Assembly: GCF_002153745.1 (NCBI RefSeq)
Contig: NZ_JOPL01000014.1
Span: forward strand, 1 to 64,000
Direction of reading: 5' to 3'
From: Acetobacter sp. DsW_063
GTDB lineage: Bacteria > Pseudomonadota > Alphaproteobacteria > Acetobacterales > Acetobacteraceae
Length of the DNA: 64,000 nt
Positions 27,676 through 35,768 of the stretch are shown one piece after another. How positions within the stretch are numbered: position 1 is the stretch's first letter; each line of letters starts with the position of its first letter. The notes beneath the pieces are model-generated. The model was not told the DNA's origin. It ran no database searches and was given only the letters and a program-made list of their open reading frames with translations. The position numbers and the translations under genes are program-made.

Positions 27676-28548
27676 TCAGGACGCCGCCAGAGAACGGCGA
27701 CGAAGTGGCATGGTCATGCAATGCACGCTGCCTCCGCCTTGCGAGAACTGGTTCAACTCCGGATCGACCACCGTTAACCCTTCCGCACGCAGCATCTCGT
27801 TCACGCGCTTTGAATGACGCGGACTTACGACGCGTTCGCGCCCCAAGGCCAGCACATTGCAGCCCATGTCACGCATGACTTCCTTGTACGTGACTGGCAG
27901 AAGCCGTATCCCTTGCGCACGGAGCCAGTCCAGGTCCTCGTCGGCCAGAACATCGACTGCGCACAGGGCCAGATTTTCCGCCACCATGGCGAAAATCACG
28001 TCGAGATGCAGGAAGTGCTTTGGAAAACGTATGACGCGGGTCGTCCACCCGGCTTCCTCGAACCACCCGAGGAATTCGGCCGCTCCTGCTTCGTCGGTAC
28101 GGCATCCGGTGACGCCGACAACAACAAGACCCGGACGAATGATATGGATGTCGCCGCCTTCAATGTGCCCTTTGGCGCATGAGCGCCAGACCGCGTCGTC
28201 ACCATAGAAGCTGCGGATCTCCGCCTCCTCGCCGACACGCTCATCACGCATCAGCTTCGTGACGACAGTGCCAAATGGCGTGGTCTGTGAACTGTCTCGT
28301 GTATAGACCTGATAAGGCATGCCCTGCTGCGGCGTAAGAAAATGGCAGGTGACGTCATTCGCGCCCAACGCATGCACCAGTTCGTCGAACTGCCCTTGCA
28401 ACGCCTGCCGATCAAGGCGACCGTTCCGCTCCAGCGTCTCGATCGCAATGTCGTTGCTCGGAATCCAGGAGTAATAATCAGGCCGACAGAGCAGCACGTC
28501 CGACAGATCGCCTGTCTCGCTGTCGATGAACCATTTGTTCGCCGTCAC
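27676..28548 (-). CDS. Dimethylargininase/amidinotransferase-family hydrolase
   Basis: A 290-residue enzyme of the guanidine-group-modifying superfamily (pentein fold). The catalytic set is visible: Asp85 in TRDSS, Glu130 in IEGGD, His181 in FLHLD and the nucleophile Cys277 in SVHCMTMPLRR. The size and motifs fit DDAH-type enzymes, which release citrulline from methylated arginine, or a related arginine/agmatine-like deiminase; the substrate is not proven. The start is GTG with an AGGA upstream. It is divergent from a LysR gene followed by a polar amino acid ABC importer, suggesting uptake and breakdown of an arginine-like compound. The promoter carries a motif repeated before the TonB receptor at 32436. 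Confidence 0.85.
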   Translation of the reverse strand: MTANKWFIDSETGDLSDVLLCRPDYYSWIPSNDIAIETLERNGRLDRQALQGQFDELVHALGANDVTCHFLTPQQGMPYQVYTRDSSQTTPFGTVVTKLMRDERVGEEAEIRSFYGDDAVWRSCAKGHIEGGDIHIIRPGLVVVGVTGCRTDEAGAAEFLGWFEEAGWTTRVIRFPKHFLHLDVIFAMVAENLALCAVDVLADEDLDWLRAQGIRLLPVTYKEVMRDMGCNVLALGRERVVSPRHSKRVNEMLRAEGLTVVDPELNQFSQGGGSVHCMTMPLRRRSLAAS

Positions 28549-28870
28549 CCGGTTCGTCCTCCCGTAAGGTCTGTGGAATCACTTGTGTCTCGTTGGTCGA
28601 CGCTATCACGGATCGCCGGGGCGTCTCGCCTTCTTTCTGCTCAATTTCACTTTTGCAAATACAAAACCATTCGGCAAAATATCCAATTCCAAATACAATT
28701 TTGGAAATAAAATACTTTTCTCTTGACGGAACGTCTTGCAATTTGATTGGATTGTGAAACGATCAACCAACGCAACAACGGACAGGTTATTGCCCCGCAG
28801 TCAGGCCGTCAGATCCCGTCGACCGACGCCCCGCCACCCCTCAAGCGGTTTTGCTGGCCGGGTCGCCGAA
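28549..28870. promoter_or_regulatory. Divergent control region of the hydrolase and LysR genes
   Basis: Contains TTTTG-CAAATA-CAAAA (28651-28666) and a second dyad, TTCCAAA (28687-28693) with TTTGGAA (28700-28706); both share the core CAAATACAA. A plus-strand promoter candidate has TTGACG at about 28723. If transcription starts near 28760, the LysR start is downstream, supporting the GTG at 28871. Confidence 0.6.
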
Positions 28871-29755
28871 GTGGATCTACGGCTCCTGCGCGTATTCGCG
28901 AGCGTCGCCGCGCATGGAGGCTTCGCCGCAGCCGAAGTGGCGCTGGGTAAAAGTAAATCGGCAGTCAGCATTGACATCTCCTCTTTGGAAAAGCGGTTGA
29001 ATCTGGTGCTGTGCCAGCGCGGTCGCAGCGGTTTCGCACTCACCCCCGCCGGGGCCATCGTGCTGGACGCAACACAGAAGCTATTCGCCGATCTGGACGC
29101 ATTTCAGAAACGCGTGAATGACGCCAGCGGAACACTCACCGGTCGTTTCAGTCTTTATTTACCCGACACCATCCAGATTCACAGTGACACGGCGTTGCTC
29201 CCCGCCATCGAACGTTTCGCGACGCGCTACGCCGCCGTCCATCTGGACGTGCATTCCGCCTCGCCCCGTGAGGTCGAATTCGCCGTACGCAGCGGCGCCG
29301 CGACGGCGGGTATCACACTCTACCCGCAACAGCGTCCCGAAATGCAGACGACCGCGCTCTTCCAGGAGGCCTCGTTCCTTTACTGCGGACGAGGTCATCC
29401 GTTCTTTTCCGCTACCGATGGCGCAATTACCCGAGCAATGCTGGCTTCCGCACGCATGATCGCTGTGTCTGAAGCGGCCTCGTCCCCGCGCTGGGACGAT
29501 CTGCGCGATGAAATGAATTACTCCGCCACGGCGGAAAATATCGATTCCCGCGCGCTTCTTATTCTCTCGGGCGTTTATATCGGCTTCCTCCCCGAACTTT
29601 TCGCAGCCCCTATGGAAGCTGAAGGACGCCTGCGGCGGATCCCGTTCGACGGCCTCTCGGTGACCCACGGGTTTTATCTTCTGACCCGGCCGTCTCCGGA
29701 GACACAGGTCATGATCGACGCATTCCGCGCGATTCTCGACGAGGTACGCCCTTGA
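28871..29755 (+). CDS. LysR-family regulator of the amino acid uptake cluster
   Basis: The frame opens at TTG 28736, but GTG 28871 gives a standard 294-residue LysR protein starting right at the HTH (VDLRLLRVFASVAAHGGFAAAE, then KSAVSIDISSLEKRL), so I use it. The effector domain follows. It is divergent from the DDAH-type gene, and its stop overlaps the TTG start of the ABC transporter gene (TTGA). It therefore probably controls both units and itself through the CAAATACAA-containing sites. Confidence 0.88.
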   Translation: MDLRLLRVFASVAAHGGFAAAEVALGKSKSAVSIDISSLEKRLNLVLCQRGRSGFALTPAGAIVLDATQKLFADLDAFQKRVNDASGTLTGRFSLYLPDTIQIHSDTALLPAIERFATRYAAVHLDVHSASPREVEFAVRSGAATAGITLYPQQRPEMQTTALFQEASFLYCGRGHPFFSATDGAITRAMLASARMIAVSEAASSPRWDDLRDEMNYSATAENIDSRALLILSGVYIGFLPELFAAPMEAEGRLRRIPFDGLSVTHGFYLLTRPSPETQVMIDAFRAILDEVRP

Positions 29756-31290
29756 GACGCACAGGCCTGCCGGGCGTCCTCATCGCCGGGCTCGTAACAA
29801 TGTTCGCCACGATCTCCGCCCGAGCCGAGGCGCCTCCTTCGTTCGCCGCCAATGGAACGCTGACGGCCTGCACCAACCCGACCCTGCCGCCGATGACCTT
29901 CGTGAACGGCGCGGAGGCCAGTGCGCTGGCTGGCTTCGACATCGACCTGGTCCGTGAGATCGCTGGCGTCTGGAATCTGCGGCCGGACATCGTGCAGATG
30001 GATTTCGAAGGGATGTTTCCCAGTCTCTCCGCCGGACGCTGCGGCATGGTCATAAGCGGCGTCATGCGACAGGCGACGCGGGAGCGGAATTTCGACGCGA
30101 TCCCTTATTACGAGTCCGCGATGGTCGTCATCGCCCGCGCGGGAACGCCGAAGATATCGTCCTTCTCCGAGCTTTCCGGACAGACAGTCGCCATTGAAAC
30201 CGGGACAAGCTACGGCCGACTGATCGAAATCGAGAACGCCGCTCTGGCGGCGCAGGGAAAGCCGCCCGTCCGGGTGCAGCTTTATCCGAGCGAGGATCAG
30301 GTCATCCAGCAGGTCCTGCTCGGCCGCGCGCACGCCGCGCTGAGTCAGGACGTGGAGGTGCTTTACCGCAGGCGGCAACTCGGCGGGAAAGTGACCACGA
30401 TTTTCAAGCCGGATATTCCTGACTTCCATGATTTCGCGATCTATATTCGCAAGGATTCCGTGGATAAGGCGCGTCTGGAGCAAGCCGTAGACGAGCTGCG
30501 TCGGCGCGGGACGCTGACTGCGCTCGCGCACAAATGGAATATCGACGACACGTTGGAGGAGGCCGCTGCGACGCGCGGAGCTCCGTCCCGCTTCGACGTT
30601 CAGACGTTCCTTTCGGCCCTTGTCTCCCGCGCTTTTTTCAAGGGCGCAGCGATGACGCTGATCATGGCGCTGCTGTCGCACGTGACGGCGATCGCGATCT
30701 CTATTCCCATCGCTCTGGCGCTCAACGGGCGCCGCTCGCTGATCCAACCAGTACTGAGCGCCTATGTCGCAGTCTTCCGGGGGGCGCCGACGCTGCTCCA
30801 GCTCCTCTTCATCTGGAACGCATTGCCGCAGTTCCTTCCGATCTTCAGGGAGAGCTGGTTCACGCCGTTCCTCGCCGCGTGGATTTCGCTTTCGATCAAC
30901 GAATCCGCCTATCAGGTTGAGATCAATCGCGCCGCTCTGCGCGCCGTCGATCGTGGGCAGTCGCTCGCCGCCGAAGCACTGGGCATGAAGAAATCCCATG
31001 TCTACTGGCACATCGTCTTTCCGCAGGCGCTACGGATCGCGCTGCCGCCGACCATCAATGATTTCATCAGCCTCTTGAAGACGACCTCCCTCGCCTCCGT
31101 CATATCGCTGCAGGAACTTCTTGCGGTGACGCAGATTCAGGTGGCACGCACGTTTCAGTTCACGGAGTATTACTCCGCAGCTCTCGTGTGGTACCTCGGG
31201 ATCGTTTTTTTCTTCCTTTATGTGCAAAAGCGAATTGAACGCCGCTTCACATGGGCCGATCGGGACAAGGCTGCGGCCCATGACGCTTAA
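29752..31290 (+). CDS. Polar amino acid ABC transporter: binding protein fused to permease
   Basis: A 512-residue fusion. A signal peptide (residues 1-25, ARAEA cleavage) is followed by a family 3 solute-binding domain at about 30-260 (PPMTFVNG, then GFDIDLVREIA). A His/Glu/Gln/Arg-type permease domain lies at about 285-500, with several membrane helices and the EAA-like loop (AAEALGMKKSHVYWHIVFPQALRIALPP). It imports a polar amino acid-like solute with the ATPase encoded next. The TTG start overlaps the LysR stop. Fusion of the two subunits exists in this family but is the less common arrangement. Confidence 0.93.
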   Translation: MRRTGLPGVLIAGLVTMFATISARAEAPPSFAANGTLTACTNPTLPPMTFVNGAEASALAGFDIDLVREIAGVWNLRPDIVQMDFEGMFPSLSAGRCGMVISGVMRQATRERNFDAIPYYESAMVVIARAGTPKISSFSELSGQTVAIETGTSYGRLIEIENAALAAQGKPPVRVQLYPSEDQVIQQVLLGRAHAALSQDVEVLYRRRQLGGKVTTIFKPDIPDFHDFAIYIRKDSVDKARLEQAVDELRRRGTLTALAHKWNIDDTLEEAAATRGAPSRFDVQTFLSALVSRAFFKGAAMTLIMALLSHVTAIAISIPIALALNGRRSLIQPVLSAYVAVFRGAPTLLQLLFIWNALPQFLPIFRESWFTPFLAAWISLSINESAYQVEINRAALRAVDRGQSLAAEALGMKKSHVYWHIVFPQALRIALPPTINDFISLLKTTSLASVISLQELLAVTQIQVARTFQFTEYYSAALVWYLGIVFFFLYVQKRIERRFTWADRDKAAAHDA

Positions 31291-32038
31291 TCGCCTTCCT
31301 GACCCGGAAAAGCGGCTCTCAATCCGCGATCTCAGCAAGCTTTACAAGGAATTTGTGGCGCTTGATCACATCAGCCTTGACATCGAGCGGGGTGAGAAGA
31401 TCGTGGTTTTGGGTCCGTCGGGCTCAGGAAAGTCCACTTTCATCCGCTGCCTCAACAGAATCGAACCGCATGACAGCGGCGTGCTGATGATCGATGGAAA
31501 AATCATCGACCAAAAAACAGACCTGACCGAACTTCGCGGAAGGGTCGGTATGGTTTTTCAAAACTACAACCTTTTTCCTCATCTTACCGTGCTGGAGAAC
31601 TGCGCCGTCGCCCCGCGCCTGGTCCGTAGAATTCCACGCGGAAAGGCTGAGGACACGGCCCGACGCGTTCTTGCGCAGGTCGGGATCGCGGAACAGGCGT
31701 CGAAATACCCAATTCAGTTGTCCGGCGGACAGCAGCAGCGCGTGGCGATCGCACGCGCGCTGTGCATGGACCCCGAGATCATTCTGTTCGACGAACCCAC
31801 GGCGGCGCTCGACCCGGAAGCGATCTCCGGCGTGGTGTTGATCATCAACGATCTTGCCGCGCAGGGAATCACAACCGTCTGCGTTACGCACGAGATGGGG
31901 TTCGCACGTCGGATCTCTGACCGGATCGTCTTCATGGACAAGGGACGCGTGCAGGAGATCACCCCGCCAGAAGAATTCTTCACCGCGCCCCGCAGCGCCC
32001 GCGCCCGCGCCTTTCTGAACGAGATGATCCGCTTCTGA
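31280..32038 (+). CDS. Polar amino acid ABC transporter ATPase (GlnQ/HisP type)
   Basis: A 252-residue ATPase with Walker A GPSGSGKST (45-53), Q-loop near 94, signature LSGGQ (147-151), Walker B ILFDEP (168-173) and the H-loop His in THEMGFA. I chose the ATG at 31280, which overlaps the end of the permease gene, over an in-frame start 60 bases upstream. It energises the fused binding-protein/permease. Confidence 0.95.
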   Translation: MTLNRLPDPEKRLSIRDLSKLYKEFVALDHISLDIERGEKIVVLGPSGSGKSTFIRCLNRIEPHDSGVLMIDGKIIDQKTDLTELRGRVGMVFQNYNLFPHLTVLENCAVAPRLVRRIPRGKAEDTARRVLAQVGIAEQASKYPIQLSGGQQQRVAIARALCMDPEIILFDEPTAALDPEAISGVVLIINDLAAQGITTVCVTHEMGFARRISDRIVFMDKGRVQEITPPEEFFTAPRSARARAFLNEMIRF

Positions 32039-32435
32039 AGTCCTTCGAGCGTCGCCTCTCCGAGCTGTCCTGATCATGCGGACGGAAGGCGATAGCATTT
32101 TTTGATCGTCCGTCACAAACCACCATGACGGGCGGCAATGATCTCCGAACAGACGCACCAAACCGCGAGCCCAGAACGCAGAATCATGGGAAAATGTCGC
32201 CGCCGCGGGCTGCGTGCGTCGCTGATGTCCCGTTGCGTCCTGGCGTGGCCGTCGTCCACCGGAGAGTGCAGGACACATGGGGTCCTCCGCTCGTGACAGC
32301 CAACCAGAACGAAGAAAGTTATACGCTATCAAAAGTGACCTTTCGAATATTGATAACGAATACGAAAGATACTTGTTTTGTATTTGCAACATAACATGAG
32401 CCCGAAAAATCGGGAACCATAACAAGGAGCGCGCA
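32039..32435. other. Promoter region of the TonB receptor
   Basis: 397 bases without a gene. The right end is AT-rich and carries the 15-nt motif at 32375-32389. An AAGGAGC ribosome site precedes the GTG start of the receptor. A 6-bp dyad with a T-rich loop around 32076-32112 is not a convincing terminator. Confidence 0.5.
32375..32389 (+). promoter_or_regulatory. 15-nt motif shared with the hydrolase promoter
   Basis: GTTTTGTATTTGCAA here is identical to the minus-strand sequence at 28653-28667. In both places it reads in the direction of the downstream gene (start 47 bases away here, about 105 bases away there). A shared LysR binding site is the simplest reading. Confidence 0.6.
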
Positions 32436-34697
32436 GTGGCGGTTTACTCTGTTTCTCGCGGAAACACGCGTCCGGTTTCGCTTCGCCCGATGGCTCTGGC
32501 CGCGCTCTTCCTGTCGGGCGTCAGCCCCGCTGCCGTCGCCGCCACGGTTCCCAAGAAATCCGTTGCTAGCGCTACGAAAACCCATGCCTCGTCTCACAGC
32601 GATCCGGAGGCGATCACCGTAACCAGCTCGCTGGCGCGTCGCTTTCGCACCGCAGCCAACACCGTCAACGTGCTGAGCGGGCGGCAGATCGAACAGCTCC
32701 ACATCGTCAGTCCCAAGGAAATAGCCGCGTTTGTTCCGGGCGTCACCGCCGTCAACGCCACGTCCGGCACGACGCCGATCTTTTCAATCCGGGGTATCGG
32801 GCTTGACGATTATATCGGCACGAACATGGGAGGAATCGGCATTTATCAGGACGGCGTGTTCGCGCCCTATCCTGTTTTTTACAATGGCCAGATGTTCGAC
32901 GTGCAGAACGTGAGCGTAGAGAAAGGCCCGCAGGGATTCGAATACGGACGCAGCACGACCGGTGGATCCATCAATGTGGAATCCATCAAGCCATCCGACC
33001 ATTTCGGTGGATATCTGGAATGGGGCTACAGCAGCTACAATACGAACACCGCACGCGGCGCCATTAACACGCCGATCACCGACCGCATCTTCAACCGGTT
33101 CTCGTTCAGCTACATCAAGGGCGACGGATGGCAGCATGACATCAAGACCGGCGCCCTATACGGCGGGCAGGATATTCTCGGCCTGCGCAATTTGACGCGG
33201 TTCGATATCGATGACCGCTCGTCGCTCATGCTGAACATCCACTATACGCGCGACAAGGGCACGCCGACCTCGCCGCAGAACGTGACTGGCGATGCAGTCA
33301 ACGGCCTGCCCAACGGAACGATCGGCCTTGGACCCAACCCCGCCGCCAACGCCGTCAACGTGGGCGACACTCCTGTGCGGCGTAATGAAAATGGCGGTGG
33401 CGTCGGCCTCAACTATACGCGGCAGTTCGACTTCGGCACATTCACTTCCGCGACCGGAATCGATTTCTATCGCCGCGACGATTACGACAACTATGACGGC
33501 GAGGCCGTCCATATAGGCGACTACCGCTGGAACGACACGTACATCGCACAGTCGCACGACATGCACATGCGTATGAATCTGGCCCACAGGCTCGACCTGA
33601 CTGTCGGCGTGTATGAATCCTTCGACAAGATTAATGGAGCCTATACCAGCTTCCGTTCGTTCCTGCTCGACACCCCAAACGGCAATCTTACCGATCACTT
33701 TGTGCAGCAGAATCTGTCCACCGGGCTTTACGTCAACACCGTCACCCATATCGTCAAGGGGCTGGATTTTATCGCAGCGGGCCGTGTGTCTTATGATGAA
33801 CGCGGCTTCCACGGCGGCACAGTGGACGATGGCGGCGCATTGACAGGGACGCCCGGCGCGAGCCTGACCCACCGTAACTCCACGTATGACTACGAGCGTC
33901 TGACCGGAAAGGTGGGGCTGCGCTACACGATTGTGCCGGGAACGATCGTCTATGGCTCGATTTCCAACGGTTACAAGCCCGGCGCATATTTCGCGGCGCC
34001 TGTCAGCGCAGCCAGCGCTCTGGACTATGTGCGTCCCGAAAATCTGATCGCCTATGAGATCGGCGCCAAGACCAGCCTGCTTCACGACAAGATTCAACTG
34101 GAAGGGGCGTTGTTCGATTACGAGTATCACAACCGGCAGACCCTGTTCGTGGCCGAGATGCCAGGAGGGATCACGTCACTGAGTCTTGGACCTATCTCAC
34201 GCTCCCGCACCCGTGGCGGCGAGTTGTCCGGGACGCTGCACAACGTCGTACCCAATCTCGATCTGCACGGCTCTTTCGCCTATCTTGATGGTCAGGTTAC
34301 CTCTCCAGTCACCAACATCTCCGGCCTCCCTCTGCTAACCAACGTCTCCGCACACTCTTCCCTGCCATTCGCCCCTCGTTTCTCATGGAGCGCCTATGCT
34401 CGTTACGGCATCGACGTGTCGGCGAAATATCGCGTGACGTTGCAGGTCAGCTACACGTGGAAAGACAAGATGCTGGTGGCGCTGGGCGACCCTAACGGCG
34501 TCACCGACAAGATCAGCTCCATGGGAATGCGCATGGAAGTCGGTCCGAAAACCGGCAAATGGACCGCCGCAGTCTATGTCGACAACATGCTCAACAAGCA
34601 TGGCGTCAACTACGATTTCACCGGCAGCGACAACAGCCGGGCTCAGTATATCCAGACGCCCCGCTGGGTCGGTTTCGATCTGCGTTACAATTTCTAA
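32436..34697 (+). CDS. TonB-dependent outer-membrane receptor
   Basis: A 753-residue receptor. A signal peptide is followed by a TonB box-like EAITVTS (about 51-57), the plug domain (VSPKEIAAFVPGV, then SIRGIGL and GPQGFEYGRSTTGGSINV) and a beta-barrel ending in the C-terminal Phe (DLRYNF). GTG start with an AAGGAGC site. The sequence resembles the large FecA/sucrose-type group, but the substrate is unknown. Given the neighbours and the shared promoter motif, I infer an organic nitrogen compound rather than iron. Confidence 0.93.
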   Translation: MAVYSVSRGNTRPVSLRPMALAALFLSGVSPAAVAATVPKKSVASATKTHASSHSDPEAITVTSSLARRFRTAANTVNVLSGRQIEQLHIVSPKEIAAFVPGVTAVNATSGTTPIFSIRGIGLDDYIGTNMGGIGIYQDGVFAPYPVFYNGQMFDVQNVSVEKGPQGFEYGRSTTGGSINVESIKPSDHFGGYLEWGYSSYNTNTARGAINTPITDRIFNRFSFSYIKGDGWQHDIKTGALYGGQDILGLRNLTRFDIDDRSSLMLNIHYTRDKGTPTSPQNVTGDAVNGLPNGTIGLGPNPAANAVNVGDTPVRRNENGGGVGLNYTRQFDFGTFTSATGIDFYRRDDYDNYDGEAVHIGDYRWNDTYIAQSHDMHMRMNLAHRLDLTVGVYESFDKINGAYTSFRSFLLDTPNGNLTDHFVQQNLSTGLYVNTVTHIVKGLDFIAAGRVSYDERGFHGGTVDDGGALTGTPGASLTHRNSTYDYERLTGKVGLRYTIVPGTIVYGSISNGYKPGAYFAAPVSAASALDYVRPENLIAYEIGAKTSLLHDKIQLEGALFDYEYHNRQTLFVAEMPGGITSLSLGPISRSRTRGGELSGTLHNVVPNLDLHGSFAYLDGQVTSPVTNISGLPLLTNVSAHSSLPFAPRFSWSAYARYGIDVSAKYRVTLQVSYTWKDKMLVALGDPNGVTDKISSMGMRMEVGPKTGKWTAAVYVDNMLNKHGVNYDFTGSDNSRAQYIQTPRWVGFDLRYNF

Positions 34698-34917
34698 AAT
34701 CGCATCTCTGTGCTTCCTTTACTGATACGGACTCACCCCCCTGTCGGTCACGAACGTCATTCTCCAATTGGACGCGGCAGTCCGACCAGACGAAGGCGTC
34801 AAGGCGTCTTCATCCGGCGCCAGTCGACGGGAAACGTGAGACGCCGTTTTCTTGTAAATTTTCATTTTCCAGGCACTGTCGCTTCGCTATTTTGAACTCT
34901 AATCCCGTAAGGACATC

Positions 34918-35766
34918 ATGCGACTTGACCTGTTTCGGACGCTCTGGGGAGACTGGCGTGGATGGCGCGACATCCTTCCCGAAACTCATTCTGCAGGTTT
35001 TACGGGCGTAGAGGCGCGAACTCCGGAAACGCTTCCCGAAGCAAGCGAGAAAGCGCGGATTCTTGCAGACAACGGAATGCAGTATATTGCCATCGCCTTG
35101 ACCGGCGGCGGCGTGATTCCTCGGCAGTCCGCGACATTCAACGATCATCTTGACGATCTGCGCGCCGCTCTGGACCGCGTCGCTCCAATGCGTCCGCTGT
35201 TCGTCAACGTGCTGGGCGGCAATGATCGGTGGAATGCCGGGCTTCAGGCGGATTTTATCAACAAGGCCCACGAAATTGGTATCGAGCGAGGCGTTCGGTG
35301 CGTTTTCGAAACGCATCGCTCGCGCATTCTTGCCTCGCCGTGGATCACGCTGGACGTCCTGCCGCATTGTCCCGACGCGTTATTCACCGTTGACATCAGT
35401 CATTGGGTCGTCGTCTGCGAACGGCTTCTTGACGACCCGACAGACGATCTTTCCCTGTTCGTGGAACGCGTGCACCATATTCAGGCCCGGATCGGTTACG
35501 CACAGGGGCCTCAAGTCCCGCACCCCGCCGCCCCGGAGTATGGGAAAGAACGGAGATTTCATCAGGATTTCTGGGAGTCTGTATGGCTTTCCCAGAATCG
35601 ACGAGGTTATGAGACCACGACGATGACGCCTGAGTTCGGGCCGGACGGGTATCTGCACACCCTTCCCTTCACGGACGCGCCAGTCGCAAACCTGTGGGAA
35701 CTCAATCGCTGGATGGCGGACGAGGAGCGTCGCCATTTCAACCACTGGAGTATGGAAAGGCGCTGA
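34918..35766 (+). CDS. Xylose-isomerase-like TIM barrel (sugar phosphate isomerase/epimerase family)
   Basis: A 282-residue protein of the AP2Ec/xylose-isomerase superfamily. Likely metal ligands are Glu131 (FETH), Asp159 (DISHW), His187 (VHHIQARIG) and Glu239 (TPEFGP), typical of epimerase/isomerase members acting on hydroxy-carbonyl substrates. The late AQGPQVPHP loop is common in this subgroup. It lies 2 bases before the exported amidohydrolase. The function is not predictable beyond isomerase/epimerase or lyase. Confidence 0.82.
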   Translation: MRLDLFRTLWGDWRGWRDILPETHSAGFTGVEARTPETLPEASEKARILADNGMQYIAIALTGGGVIPRQSATFNDHLDDLRAALDRVAPMRPLFVNVLGGNDRWNAGLQADFINKAHEIGIERGVRCVFETHRSRILASPWITLDVLPHCPDALFTVDISHWVVVCERLLDDPTDDLSLFVERVHHIQARIGYAQGPQVPHPAAPEYGKERRFHQDFWESVWLSQNRRGYETTTMTPEFGPDGYLHTLPFTDAPVANLWELNRWMADEERRHFNHWSMERR

Positions 35767-35768
35767 TC

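Noticed and set aside
29674-31011. Long minus-strand open frame (445 codons) opposite the ABC fusion gene
   Set aside because: It lies wholly within the well-supported transporter gene, is Arg/Gly-rich with no domain pattern, and is a GC-rich antisense shadow. The same applies to 7208-8476, 10036-11397, 14190-15392, 19418-20734, 33156-34130 and 36657-37589.
32076-32112. Dyad with T-rich loop after the ABC ATPase gene considered as a terminator
   Set aside because: Only a 6-bp stem, and the T-run is in the loop rather than after the stem.
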